NCBI GenBank assembly: GCA_963711705.1
Contig: CAVQFM010000008.1
Coordinates: 379,268 to 443,267, forward strand
Length of the DNA stretch: 64,000 nt
Direction: 5' to 3'
Source of the DNA: RYN-230 sp963711705
Lineage (GTDB): Bacteria; Actinomycetota; Actinomycetes; Streptosporangiales; Streptosporangiaceae
Part shown: positions 1-7,588 of the stretch, piece by piece
How positions within the stretch are numbered: the stretch's first letter is position 1
Layout of the letters: every line of letters starts with the position of its first letter
Notes under the pieces: model-generated
Databases searched by the model: none
What the model saw: the letters and a program-made list of their open reading frames with translations, nothing else
Told to the model about the DNA's origin: nothing
Program-made: the position numbers and the translations under genes

Positions 1-82
1 GACGGCGGATCGCGGCGCCGTCATCGCCGGTCCGGCTGTCTATGACGCGACTCTCCGCGTTCTTGCAGTACGGGCAGAACAC
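1..82 (-). CDS. nrdR: Transcriptional repressor NrdR, N-terminal fragment
   Basis: Partial gene that runs off the left edge. Only the first 27 codons are here, starting at a GTG (80-82) with a GGGGGAGG ribosome site about eight bases upstream. The peptide begins (M)FCPYC, continues with SRVIDSR and ends in the GAAIRR region, which is the zinc-ribbon start of NrdR. NrdR is a zinc-finger/ATP-cone repressor of ribonucleotide reductase genes that senses (d)ATP. In actinomycetes nrdR lies beside lexA, as here, and is often followed by a ribonucleotide reductase gene, which would be outside the window. Family call is secure despite the short length. Confidence 0.9.
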   Translation of the reverse strand, partial: MFCPYCKNAESRVIDSRTGDDGAAIRR

Positions 83-121
83 GCGATCCACCTCCCCCGC
101 GAGGCTCGGCAGCGGATGCTG

Positions 122-174
122 CCACCACAACTTGTACGTTAACTACAGTGCTGTAACTACTATATGTTGTGGTC
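122..174 (-). promoter_or_regulatory. Possible pair of NrdR boxes upstream of nrdR
   Basis: This AT-richer patch 40-90 bases upstream of nrdR contains ACCACAACTTGT (124-135) and, in opposite orientation, TATATGTTGTGGT (161-173). Both resemble halves of the 16-bp NrdR box (CACAA...TTGTG), and their centres are about 34 bp, three helical turns, apart. NrdR boxes normally come as such pairs. Between them is a small TACAG/CTGTA inverted repeat (144-155). Autoregulation of nrdR is known in streptomycetes, so the position makes sense, but the match to the consensus is imperfect. Confidence 0.4.
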
Positions 175-294
175 ACGGTAGACCAGACACCGGCCCGCAT
201 GCAAGCGCCAACGCGCCGGTGCCAAGAGTTTCACTCCGCGGGGCGGACCCGTTACCGGCCCGCGCGAGCCGGGGGCCGCCGCCCGCCCGTGGCT

Positions 295-321
295 GGCCTG
301 CGGTGGCGGTGGCAGCAGGCC
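295..321 (-). terminator. Hairpin downstream of the LysM gene
   Basis: GGCCTGC and GCAGGCC form a perfect 7-bp stem with a 13-base loop, placed about 90 bases after the LysM stop codon. There is no T-tract, as is common for hairpin terminators in actinomycetes, so termination is likely but not certain. The rest of 175-409 shows no convincing gene. Confidence 0.45.
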
Positions 322-409
322 ACCGGTCGGGCGTTGCCCGGTTCGACGAAAGTCCCTGGTCAGCCGGGGAGTGCGGCCGGTACCGGGCGACCCGGGGGCC
401 ACGCCGGGA

Positions 410-1294
410 TCAGCCCCTGGGCACCCACAGGCTCTCGCCGGGCGCGACGACGTCGCTGCCCAGGGCGTTGTACTGGATGATCTGCTGGATGACCGTCCGC
501 GGGTCGGCGTGCGGCTCGGCCTGCTCCGCGATCGACCAGAGCGACTGGCCCGGCTGTACCACTACATGCCGCATGCCCGCCCGGACCTGCGCCGGCGATG
601 CGCCATGATTGGCCGCCTGGGCGCCGGCCGACGCCACGAGCAGCACCGGGGTGAGCAGAGCCGCCACGAGCAGGCTGGCGAAGGCCCAGAGCACCCGGCG
701 GCCGCGGCGGGTGAGCCGGGTGCGCGGCCGGGCCTGCCGCCGGGCCGGCGCCACGGAACCGGGCCGGTGCGCCCGGCCGGGCCGTACTGCCGGCCGGGGC
801 TGCACCCCCCGGCCAGGCTGTGCCTCCCGGCGCGGCGCTGGCTTGGCCCCCGGTCCGGGCGGTGGCAGCTGCTCGAGCGGTGGCGCCTGCCGGGGCAGCG
901 GCACCAGCCCACCGGCTGGCCCACGCCTGGACGGCGGGGCCTGCCGGGGCCGGGCTGGGGGAAGGGGCTGGGACCGGGCGGTCTCGCCGGGCTGGACGAG
1001 CCGCAGGATCCGCTCCGGCCGCCCGGCCCGCCCGGCCCGGCCCGGCCAGCCAGAAGCAGTGCCTGGAACAGCGCCCGCGCGAAGACTGCCCCCACGAGCG
1101 GCACGCGCGGCGCGCCCGGGCCATTCGGCGAACTCGGTCTGATCCAGCCGGGCCGCGCGCGGCCGCCCCGCCGCGGATGGCACCGCCGGAGTTCGAACAC
1201 CGGCGCCGGGCCGGCGCGCCGGCGGACAAGGATTCTTGGCACGTAGTGGGCGGCCCACTGATCCAGGTCGCTTGCCCAAGCTAAGAACGCTCAT
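410..1294 (-). CDS. LysM-domain membrane protein next to lexA
   Basis: 294 residues. The first ~195 are a very basic, proline/arginine-rich low-complexity stretch. One membrane segment follows (around residues 205-228, LWAFASLLVAALLTPVLLV), and the C-terminal ~60 residues are a LysM module (VVQPGQSLWSIAEQ near its start, LWVPRG at its end) that would bind peptidoglycan outside the membrane. LysM proteins divergent from lexA and upstream of nrdR are a standing actinobacterial arrangement. The ATG at 1292-1294 has an AGGGGG upstream. The long Arg/Pro-rich N-terminus is odd; a shorter start further in is possible. Family role is confident, physiological function unknown. Confidence 0.75.
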   Translation of the reverse strand: MSVLSLGKRPGSVGRPLRAKNPCPPARRPGAGVRTPAVPSAAGRPRAARLDQTEFAEWPGRAARAARGGSLRAGAVPGTASGWPGRAGRAGRPERILRLVQPGETARSQPLPPARPRQAPPSRRGPAGGLVPLPRQAPPLEQLPPPGPGAKPAPRREAQPGRGVQPRPAVRPGRAHRPGSVAPARRQARPRTRLTRRGRRVLWAFASLLVAALLTPVLLVASAGAQAANHGASPAQVRAGMRHVVVQPGQSLWSIAEQAEPHADPRTVIQQIIQYNALGSDVVAPGESLWVPRG

Positions 1295-1308
1295 GCCAGC
1301 CCCCTATC

Positions 1309-1340
1309 TCGAACGGTTTTTCTATAGTACACCCGTTCGA
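1309..1340. repeat. Inverted repeat in the LysM/lexA divergent promoter region
   Basis: TCGAACGG (1309-1316) and CCGTTCGA (1333-1340) are exact reverse complements separated by 16 bases. The half-sites are those of the actinobacterial LexA box (TCGAAC...GTTCGA), but the spacing is far wider than the 4 bases of a normal box. It is followed by two copies of the self-complementary octamer TCGATCGA (1337-1344, 1353-1360). Function is not known; it could be a second operator or part of the LysM promoter. Confidence 0.5.
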
Positions 1341-1410
1341 TCGATCGCGGTTTCGATCGAATGACTGTACGGTACTTGTGTAGCGCGGGGGTACGACACT
1401 TTTTTGTTGC

Positions 1411-1426
1411 TCGAACAGATGTTTGA
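1411..1426 (+). promoter_or_regulatory. SOS (LexA) box upstream of lexA
   Basis: TCGAACAGATGTTTGA matches the actinobacterial SOS box TCGAAC-N4-GTTCGA with one mismatch in the right half. It lies about 75 bases before the lexA start, where autoregulation by LexA is expected. Confidence 0.85.
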
Positions 1427-1502
1427 GATCCCCGGGCGAAAGCGCTAGCGTCGGCTCTGAACTCAGCGACCAGACTCAGCCACCAGATCCGGAGGTCTAT
1501 CG

Positions 1503-2309
1503 ATGGACAACAACACCGGCGACGGCGGCGCGCCGCTCCCCCCGGGCGGGCCGGGCGCTGGCGCGCCGGCGCCAAGACCTAAGGGCCGGCCTGGCCGGAA
1601 GCCGAAGGGAACGGTGCCGGCCGTGGTCACCGAGTTGCCTGACCGGCCCGATCCGGACCACGTGCTCACCTGGCGGCAGCGCAAAGTGCTCCAGGTCATC
1701 CGGGATTCCGTACAGCGCCGCGGTTACCCGCCGTCGATGCGGGAGATCGGCGAGGCGGTCGGGCTGACCAGCACGTCAAGCGTGTCGTACCAGTTGTCCA
1801 CGCTGCAGAGCAAGGGCTACCTGCGGCGGGATGCGGGCCGGCCGCGCACCGTCGAGGTGCGGCTGCCGGGGCATCCCGCCGTGCGCCCCGAGGCCGAGAT
1901 CGACGAGGACACCGCGCTGGACATCCCGTCCCAGGAGGCGACCTACGTCCCGGTCATCGGTGAGATCGCTGCTGGTGGCCCGATCATCGCCGAGCAGGCG
2001 GTGGAGGACATCTTCCCGCTGCCCAAGCAGATCGTCGGTGAGGGCACGCTGTTCCTGCTCAAGGTGTCCGGTGACTCGATGATCAACGCGGCCATCGCGG
2101 ACGGCGACTGGGTCGTCGTGCGCCAGCAGCAGGACGCCGAGAACGGCGAGATCGTGGCGGCGATGATCGAGGGCGAGGCCACGGTCAAGACGCTCAAGCG
2201 CTCCGGCGGGCACGTCTGGCTGATGCCGCACAACCCGATCTACGCACCGATACCGGGCGACGAGGCAGCGATCCTGGGCCGGGTCGTGGCGGTGCTGCGC
2301 CGGGTCTGA
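1503..2309 (+). CDS. lexA: SOS regulator LexA
   Basis: 268 residues. LexA represses SOS genes and is inactivated by RecA-stimulated self-cleavage. Residues ~55-120 form the winged helix DNA-binding domain (LTWRQRKVLQVIRDSV, then YPPSMREIGEAVGL). The cleavage site is Ala157-Gly158 (IAAGG), and the serine/lysine dyad is Ser192 (SGDSM) and Lys229 (ATVKT). The first ~50 residues are a proline/glycine-rich extension typical of actinomycete LexA. The ATG is preceded by GGAGG seven bases upstream, and the SOS box at 1411 shows autoregulation. Confidence 0.97.
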   Translation: MDNNTGDGGAPLPPGGPGAGAPAPRPKGRPGRKPKGTVPAVVTELPDRPDPDHVLTWRQRKVLQVIRDSVQRRGYPPSMREIGEAVGLTSTSSVSYQLSTLQSKGYLRRDAGRPRTVEVRLPGHPAVRPEAEIDEDTALDIPSQEATYVPVIGEIAAGGPIIAEQAVEDIFPLPKQIVGEGTLFLLKVSGDSMINAAIADGDWVVVRQQQDAENGEIVAAMIEGEATVKTLKRSGGHVWLMPHNPIYAPIPGDEAAILGRVVAVLRRV

Positions 2310-2356
2310 CGCCAGGAGCACCGGCCCGGCCTGCAGCAGCCTGCGGATCAGGCTGG

Positions 2357-4840
2357 TCAGGCCGGAACGACGTTAACCAGCTTGGGCGCGCGGACGATCA
2401 CGGTCCGGATGCTCCGGCCGTCCAGGGCCCGGGCCACGCCCGGGGCCGCCAGCGCCAGGGCCCGCAGTTCGTCGTCGCTGATCCCGGGCGGGACCTCAAC
2501 CCGGTCCCGGACCTTGCCGCTGACCTGCACCACGCAGGTCACCAGGTCCTCGACCAGCAGCGCCGGGTCGGCGGCGGGCCAGCCGGCCAGCGCCACCGAG
2601 GGCGGGTGCCCCAGCACCTCCCAGCACTCCTCGGCCGTGTACGGCGCGAACAGCGACAGCAGCACGGTCAGCGTCTCTGCTGCCTCACGCACCGCCGGGT
2701 CGCCCGCACCCGGGCCGGAGTCGATCGCCTTCCGGGCCGCGCTGGCCAGTTCCATCAGCCGGGCTACCGCGACGTTCAGCCGGTAGGCGTCTACCAGCCG
2801 GGTGACCTCGTCGATCGTCCGGTGGGTGATCTTCCGCAGCTCGGCGCCGCCGCTGCGGGCCGGGCCGGGCTCGGCCGTTCCCACGTCGGTGGCCACCCGC
2901 CACACCCGGCCCAGGAACTTGACCATGGCCTCCGGGTTCATATCGGCCCAGTCGATGTCGTCCTCGGGCGGGCTGGCGAAGATCATCGTCAGCCGGATGG
3001 CGTCGACCCCGTGCGCGGCCAGCTGCTGGCCCAGGTCCACCCCGTTGCCCAGCGACTTGGACATAGCCCGGCCCCGGTTGATCACCTGGCCCTGGTTCAG
3101 CAGCTGGGTGAACGGCTCACCGAAGTTGACCATGCCCATGTCCTGCAGCACCTTGATGAAGAACCGGCTGTACAGCAGGTGCAGGATCGCGTGCTCGACG
3201 CCGCCCACGTACAGGTCCACCGGTGCCCACCGGCGGACCGAGGCCACATCGAACGGGCCGTGCTCATATGCCGGTGAGCAGTAGCGCAGGAAGTACCACG
3301 ACGAGTCCACGAAGGTATCCATCGTGTCGGTGTCCCGGCGCCCCGGCCCACCGCACTTGGGGCATTGCGTGTTCACCCAGTCGGTCGCGGCCGCCAGCGG
3401 CGATACGCCCTTGGGCGCCAGGTCCTGGCCGCGCAGGTCGGGCAGCACGACTGGCAGCTGGTCGTCCGGAACCGGCACCTCGCCGCAGGACGAGCAGTAG
3501 ATGATCGGGATCGGGGTGCCCCAGAACCGCTGCCGGGACAGCAGCCAGTCGCGCAGCCGGAAGCTCACCGCGGCCCGGCCCTGGCCCTCGCCCTCCATGA
3601 TCCGGGTGATCCTGGCGATGGCGTCGGCTTTGCTCAGCCCGTCCAGCGGCCCGGAATTGACCAGCCGCCCGTCGCCGTGGGTGGCCACCCCGGTCCCGGC
3701 CGGGTCCGGTTCCCCGGTGTCCACCACGACCTGCACCGGCAGGCCGAACTGGCGTGCGAAGTCCAGGTCCCGCTGGTCGTGCGCGGGTACGGCCATGATC
3801 GCGCCGGTGCCGTAGTCGGGCAGCACGTAATCCGCGGCCCACACCGGCAGCCGCTCCCCGTTCACCGGGTTGACCGCGTACCGGCCCAGGAACACGCCGG
3901 TCTTCTCCCGGTCCGCGGACTGGCGCTCGATGTCGGTCAGCTTGCGCACCTGGGTCAGGTACTCAGCCAGCTCGCCGGCATGCTCGGCTGTGCAGATCTC
4001 CTCGGCCAGCGCGGAGTCGGCCGCGACCACGAAAAACGTGGCCCCGTACAGCGTGTCCGGGCGGGTGGTGAACACGGTGACCGGCTCATCCCGGCCTTCG
4101 ATCTCGAACCGGATCTCGGCGCCCTCGGACCGGCCGATCCAGTTGCGCTGCATCAGCAGCACCCGGTCCGGCCACTTGCCCTCCAGCCGGGCCATGTCGG
4201 CCAGCAGGCGCTCAGCGTACTCGGTGATCTTGAAGTACCACTGGGTCAGCGCCCGGCGGATCACCTCGGTGCCGCACCGTTCGCACCGGCCCGCGATGAC
4301 CTGCTCGTTGGCCAGCACGGTCTGGTCGTGCGGGCACCAGTTGACGTAACCGTCCTTGCGGTAGGCCAGCCCGCGCTCGTAGAAGCGCAGGAACAGCCAC
4401 TGGTTCCAGTGGTAATAGGCCGGGTCGCAGGTCTGCAGCCGCCGGGACCAGTCAAACGACACCGCATAACGGCGGAACGAGGCCGCCTGGGTTTCGATGT
4501 TCGCGTAGGTCCAGTCGGCCGGGTGGGTGTTGTTCCGGATCGCGGCATTCTCCGCGGGCAGCCCGAACGCGTCCCAGCCAATCGGGTGCAGCACGTTGTG
4601 CCCGCGCTGGAAGTAGTACCGCGCCACCGCGTCAGCGATGGCATAGGCCTCCGCGTGACCCATGTGCAGGTCCCCGGACGGGTACGGGAACATGTCCAGC
4701 AGGTAGGTGCGGGGCCGCGTGTCATCGGGATCGTCGCTGGCCCGGAACAGGTCCAGCTGGTCCCAGCGCGCCTGCCACTTCTCCTGGATGTCGCGCGGAT
4801 CGTAGTGGGCTGTCCGCTCGGCACTTTCGGCGGCTGTCAT
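2357..4840 (-). CDS. leuS: Leucyl-tRNA synthetase
   Basis: 827 residues from the ATG at 4838-4840 (MTAAESAER). The class I signature HMGH is at residues 59-62 and the KMSKS loop reads AMSKS near residue 592, so the first lysine is replaced by alanine. The editing domain and the zinc-ribbon cysteines (CPHDQ, CERCG) are present. The frame stays open upstream to 5143, but that extension overlaps the next gene and contains the leader and attenuator, so it is rejected. The size fits the bacterial family. It charges tRNA-Leu in the cytoplasm. Expression is probably set by the leader at 4885-5001. Confidence 0.97.
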   Translation of the reverse strand: MTAAESAERTAHYDPRDIQEKWQARWDQLDLFRASDDPDDTRPRTYLLDMFPYPSGDLHMGHAEAYAIADAVARYYFQRGHNVLHPIGWDAFGLPAENAAIRNNTHPADWTYANIETQAASFRRYAVSFDWSRRLQTCDPAYYHWNQWLFLRFYERGLAYRKDGYVNWCPHDQTVLANEQVIAGRCERCGTEVIRRALTQWYFKITEYAERLLADMARLEGKWPDRVLLMQRNWIGRSEGAEIRFEIEGRDEPVTVFTTRPDTLYGATFFVVAADSALAEEICTAEHAGELAEYLTQVRKLTDIERQSADREKTGVFLGRYAVNPVNGERLPVWAADYVLPDYGTGAIMAVPAHDQRDLDFARQFGLPVQVVVDTGEPDPAGTGVATHGDGRLVNSGPLDGLSKADAIARITRIMEGEGQGRAAVSFRLRDWLLSRQRFWGTPIPIIYCSSCGEVPVPDDQLPVVLPDLRGQDLAPKGVSPLAAATDWVNTQCPKCGGPGRRDTDTMDTFVDSSWYFLRYCSPAYEHGPFDVASVRRWAPVDLYVGGVEHAILHLLYSRFFIKVLQDMGMVNFGEPFTQLLNQGQVINRGRAMSKSLGNGVDLGQQLAAHGVDAIRLTMIFASPPEDDIDWADMNPEAMVKFLGRVWRVATDVGTAEPGPARSGGAELRKITHRTIDEVTRLVDAYRLNVAVARLMELASAARKAIDSGPGAGDPAVREAAETLTVLLSLFAPYTAEECWEVLGHPPSVALAGWPAADPALLVEDLVTCVVQVSGKVRDRVEVPPGISDDELRALALAAPGVARALDGRSIRTVIVRAPKLVNVVPA

Positions 4841-4884
4841 GGTTTCCCTCGGCAATTGGTCGGTCCGGCTCCGGCAACAGAAAA

Positions 4885-4904
4885 GCCCCCCGGTCACGAG
4901 GGGC
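4885..4904 (-). terminator. Intrinsic attenuator in the leuS leader
   Basis: In the leuS direction GCCCCTC pairs with GGGGGGC (7 bp, one G-T pair, 6-base loop) and is followed at once by TTTTCT. It lies 38-80 bases before the leuS start and directly after a second hairpin, so it is placed as a leader attenuator rather than an end-of-gene terminator. Confidence 0.75.
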
Positions 4905-4937
4905 AGCCGCGCCAACGACGGGTCAGTCAGCGCGGCT
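4905..4937 (-). promoter_or_regulatory. Leader hairpin between the Leu codons and the attenuator
   Basis: AGCCGCGC and GCGCGGCT are a perfect 8-bp inverted repeat. One arm starts inside the leader peptide's stop codon and the other ends right where the attenuator stem begins. A ribosome that finishes the leader would cover the first arm, while one stalled at the leucine codons would not. That makes it the obvious pause or antiterminator element. Confidence 0.6.
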
Positions 4938-4965
4938 AGGTAAGGAGCAGCCGGGCAGAACGCAT
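4936..4965 (-). CDS. Leucine leader peptide of leuS (9 residues)
   Basis: A nine-codon frame, ATG CGT TCT GCC CGG then CTG CTC CTT ACC TAG, encodes MRSARLLLT. Three leucine codons in a row just before the stop, followed by alternative hairpins and an intrinsic terminator, is the layout of ribosome-mediated attenuation. There is no ribosome binding site. Instead a TACCCT -10 box ends six bases before the ATG, which predicts a leaderless message, as is common for actinomycete leader peptides. Stalling for lack of charged tRNA-Leu would raise leuS expression. It is too short to test by homology; the call rests on arrangement. Confidence 0.7.
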   Translation of the reverse strand: MRSARLLLT

Positions 4966-4971
4966 GACATA

Positions 4972-5001
4972 AGGGTAGCGCACCCTGGCCGGCGCTGTCG
5001 C
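4972..5001 (-). promoter_or_regulatory. leuS: Predicted leuS leader promoter
   Basis: GCGACA (-35, rc of 4996-5001) and TACCCT (-10, rc of 4972-4977) are 18 bases apart. The expected start of transcription falls on the A of the leader-peptide ATG at 4965. Confidence 0.5.
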
Positions 5002-5040
5002 AGATAAAGCCGCCGGACCAGGCCCGGCGAACCGCCAGGA

Positions 5041-5439
5041 TCAGCCGCTGGCCGCGGCCGAGGCCAGCTTGGCCAGGCCGCCCCGCATCGCCTGCACCGC
5101 GCCCGCGCTCGCCGGGCCCAGCCCGTGCCGGCTGGCGATCCATTCCGGGTCGTTGTAGCTGAGCCAGGTCTGGCCGTTCTCGTCTGTCCAGGCCAGCGCC
5201 TTCAGCGGCAGGTCGATGCCGGCCGTCTGCTGCTCCTGCATCAGCGGGGTCCCCCCGCGCGCCTGGCCGAAGAGCAGCAGCTGAGTCGGCCGCAGCGGCA
5301 GGCCCACGCTCGCGGCGCCCTGGGCGTGGTCCACGCGGGCGAAAATCGTCAATCCCGCCTGGGTAGCTGCCTCGGAGAGCCGGTCGATGGTCTCCTCGGC
5401 CGGGAAATTACTGGCCACGGTGATCAGGCCATCTGCCAT
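5041..5439 (-). CDS. DUF302-family protein
   Basis: 132 residues. The sequence has the DUF302 pattern: ITVASNFPAEETIDRLSEA at the start, FARVDHAQGA around residue 35, LLLFGQARGGTPLM in the middle and LPLKALAWTDENG towards the end. DUF302 proteins are small alpha/beta proteins; their biochemical role is not established. The ATG at 5437-5439 is chosen over an upstream one because GGAGGTGG lies seven bases before it. It precedes leuS in the same direction but the leuS leader has its own promoter, so the two need not be co-transcribed. Confidence 0.8.
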   Translation of the reverse strand: MADGLITVASNFPAEETIDRLSEAATQAGLTIFARVDHAQGAASVGLPLRPTQLLLFGQARGGTPLMQEQQTAGIDLPLKALAWTDENGQTWLSYNDPEWIASRHGLGPASAGAVQAMRGGLAKLASAAASG

Positions 5440-5778
5440 CACGCCACCTCCACGACCGCCGGGGTGGCCGCCCGGCCAGCCCACCCCGAGTATGACTGGC
5501 CGGGCGCGGGCGGCCCGTACCGGGCCGGCTGGGTCCAGTGCGCGCCGGGGCGGCCACGATGGCCTGCACGGTCACCGCACTGGACGGGCGGCTCAGCCGG
5601 TCACCATCGCACTGGCCACCTGGCCCGGACCAGCCTGCGGCGGCATGCTCATCCCCGCCGCTGAGGCCGGGTACGAAGCGGCCGGGCACGGCACCGGGGC
5701 CGCTAGCGCACAGCGCTAGCTGAGTGATGCCGCAGACCCCGGGCTCACACACACCTGGCTGAACTCAGCCAGGCCAGG
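5440..5778. other. Gene-free stretch between the DUF302 gene and the CarD-like gene
   Basis: No reading frame here looks like a real gene. It holds a perfect GCTAGCGC/GCGCTAGC hairpin with a 3-base loop (5702-5720) and the terminator at 5755-5772. The part next to 5439 must carry the DUF302 promoter. Confidence 0.5.
5755..5772 (-). terminator. Palindromic terminator after the CarD-like gene
   Basis: CTGGCTGA and TCAGCCAG form a perfect 8-bp stem around two bases, seven bases after the stop codon of the gene at 5779. Confidence 0.5.
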
Positions 5779-6006
5779 TCAGAGCTTGGTCAGCTTGGTG
5801 TAGGGAGCGGAGATCCGCTCCTGCTGGGTCCCGAAATCCACCAGCACGCCGCTTTCGTCGGCGCTGATGACCCGGCCGAGGCCGTAGCGGTCATGGGTCA
5901 CCTGGTCGTGCACGGCGAACTCTTTCACCGGCCGAACCACCTGAGGGATGTTGTTGAAGGGACTTCCAGGTAGGTAACGCCGGGTCCCGGCGCGGGAAGG
6001 TTTCAT
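5779..6006 (-). CDS. Small CarD/UvrD-tail-like protein
   Basis: 75 residues from the ATG at 6004-6006. The C-terminal half (VHDQVTHDRYGLGRV, then VLVDFGTQ and PYTKLTKL) is the short beta-barrel seen in CarD N-termini and at the C-terminus of UvrD/PcrA helicases, a protein- or RNA polymerase-contacting fold. The stand-alone 70-80 residue form is common in actinomycetes, but its function is not known to me. The 19-residue longer start is possible but lacks a better ribosome site. Confidence 0.7.
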   Translation of the reverse strand: MKPSRAGTRRYLPGSPFNNIPQVVRPVKEFAVHDQVTHDRYGLGRVISADESGVLVDFGTQQERISAPYTKLTKL

Positions 6007-6124
6007 CGCTACCAGTATGCGCCCTGGACGGGCCCGTCGCAGGCGCACCCGCGGAACTGCCACCAGGCAATTTGATAACTTTTGCGCTCATCCCGGCGCG
6101 CTGGGGCAACCCCGGCCGCTGGGT

Positions 6125-7588
6125 TCAGGCGGGCAGCCGTTCGATACCCGGACGGCCCGGGCGGCTGGCCCGCCACACCGCCTCCGCCGCACCCATCGGG
6201 GTGGCCGGCGGCCCCTGGATGAAGGGCCAGATCTCCTCGGCGATAGCCCGCCAGTCCGCGGTCGCGGTCAGCTCACCGAGCACCGCGAACAGGCCGAGAT
6301 TGATGCGCTGCAAGATGACATACGACCGGGGCACAGCCACGTACTGAGCCAGCGGGCTGCGCACGTCGAAGAACCGGCGCACCACAGCCGACGCGTAGTC
6401 ACCGGTGATGGTCCGCGGCCCGCGGCGGCGGACTGTGTCGTAGAACACGGCCATGTGCTCGACGACCGTATCCGTGCTGACTGGTGCGTCGGCGCGGAGG
6501 AAGCCCGCCGCCACCATGCTGGCCCGGAACCCGGCCGGGTCGTTGTCCACGCACAGGTGGCGGACCATGTCGATCAGCGGCCGCAGCTCGGCCATGGTGA
6601 AGTACTTGACCAGGCCGAAATCCAGGAAGGTGACCCGGCCGCCGCCGTGGAACAGGTAGTTGCCCGGATGCGGGTCGCCGTTGAACGCGTGCGCCTCGTA
6701 CAGACTGCGGAAGGTGAACCGGTAGATCGTCTCCGCGGCCAGGTCACGCTCCCGCTGTGACCAGCTGGCCAGCTCGGCGAACCGGGCCCCATCGGCGAGC
6801 TCGCTGGTCACCACCCGGCGGGTGGACAGCTCAGTCACGATCCCAGGGATGTGGATGAAGGGATGACCCTGGTAGTGCTCGGCCCACAGACGCTGGTTGG
6901 CGGCCTCCTGCCGGTAGTCCAGCTCCTCAACCACCCGGTCCCGCAGCTCGGCGAGCAGCGCGTCCACATCCTGGCTCGGCGCGGTGATGCGCAGCATCCG
7001 GCGGAGCAGGGCCACGTTCTGCAGGTCGGCAGTGATCATCTCGGCGATGCCGGGGTACTGCACCTTCACCGCGACGGCGCGCCCGTCATGGGTGATCGCC
7101 CGGTGCACCTGCCCGATCGACGCGGCGGCGATGGGTTCGGGATCCCAGCGCCGGAACGCGGCCTCCGGCGGCCGGCCCAGCTCCGTCTCGACGACCTGCC
7201 CGGCCAGTTCCGCGCTCATCGGCGGGACGCTGTCCTGCAGCCGGCTGAGCGTCCGGCGGACGGCGGGCGACAGGCCGTCGTCCACGTAACTGGCCATCTG
7301 GCCGATCTTCATCAGCACGCCCTTCATCGCGCCGAGCGTGCTGGCGACGTCCTCGGCGGTCTCCAGGGCGAGGTCGTTGCGGAGTTGCTGACGGTGCTCA
7401 CCCGCGGCCGCGAACAGCCTCGGCGCGCTGGTCGCGTAGCGGACCCCGCCACGCACTGCGAGCTGGACCGCGGCCCGGCCCCGGGCCAGCCGCAGCCGCG
7501 GCGCACCGCCGCGCGCCAGCCGGCGGTACAGCAGGGTAACGGCCGCGATCACCGCACCGAACGTGACCGCCGCCAGAACTTTCCTCAC
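6125..7588 (-). CDS. ABC1/AarF/UbiB-type atypical kinase
   Basis: 487 residues. An N-terminal membrane segment (VLAAVTFGAVIAAVTLLY) is followed by the ABC1 hallmarks: KIGQMAS, the alanine-rich AAASIGQVH loop that replaces a normal P-loop, VAVKVQYPG, HPGNYLFHG and the metal-binding DFG in FLDFGLVKY. Family members are kinase/ATPase-like proteins linked to quinone and lipid metabolism. The GTG start at 7586-7588 overlaps the stop of the DUF2236 gene by four bases (GTGA), so the two are translationally coupled and probably work together. A longer frame into the upstream gene is rejected. Confidence 0.9.
   Translation of the reverse strand: MRKVLAAVTFGAVIAAVTLLYRRLARGGAPRLRLARGRAAVQLAVRGGVRYATSAPRLFAAAGEHRQQLRNDLALETAEDVASTLGAMKGVLMKIGQMASYVDDGLSPAVRRTLSRLQDSVPPMSAELAGQVVETELGRPPEAAFRRWDPEPIAAASIGQVHRAITHDGRAVAVKVQYPGIAEMITADLQNVALLRRMLRITAPSQDVDALLAELRDRVVEELDYRQEAANQRLWAEHYQGHPFIHIPGIVTELSTRRVVTSELADGARFAELASWSQRERDLAAETIYRFTFRSLYEAHAFNGDPHPGNYLFHGGGRVTFLDFGLVKYFTMAELRPLIDMVRHLCVDNDPAGFRASMVAAGFLRADAPVSTDTVVEHMAVFYDTVRRRGPRTITGDYASAVVRRFFDVRSPLAQYVAVPRSYVILQRINLGLFAVLGELTATADWRAIAEEIWPFIQGPPATPMGAAEAVWRASRPGRPGIERLPA

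Noticed and set aside
175..409. Cobalamin riboswitch upstream of nrdR
   Set aside because: No B12 box or aptamer-like core seen; only a simple hairpin at 295-321.
4841..5143. N-terminal extension of leuS to an ATG at 5143
   Set aside because: It crosses the DUF302 gene end, the leader peptide and the attenuator and has no synthetase-like sequence; the ATG at 4840 gives the normal N-terminus.
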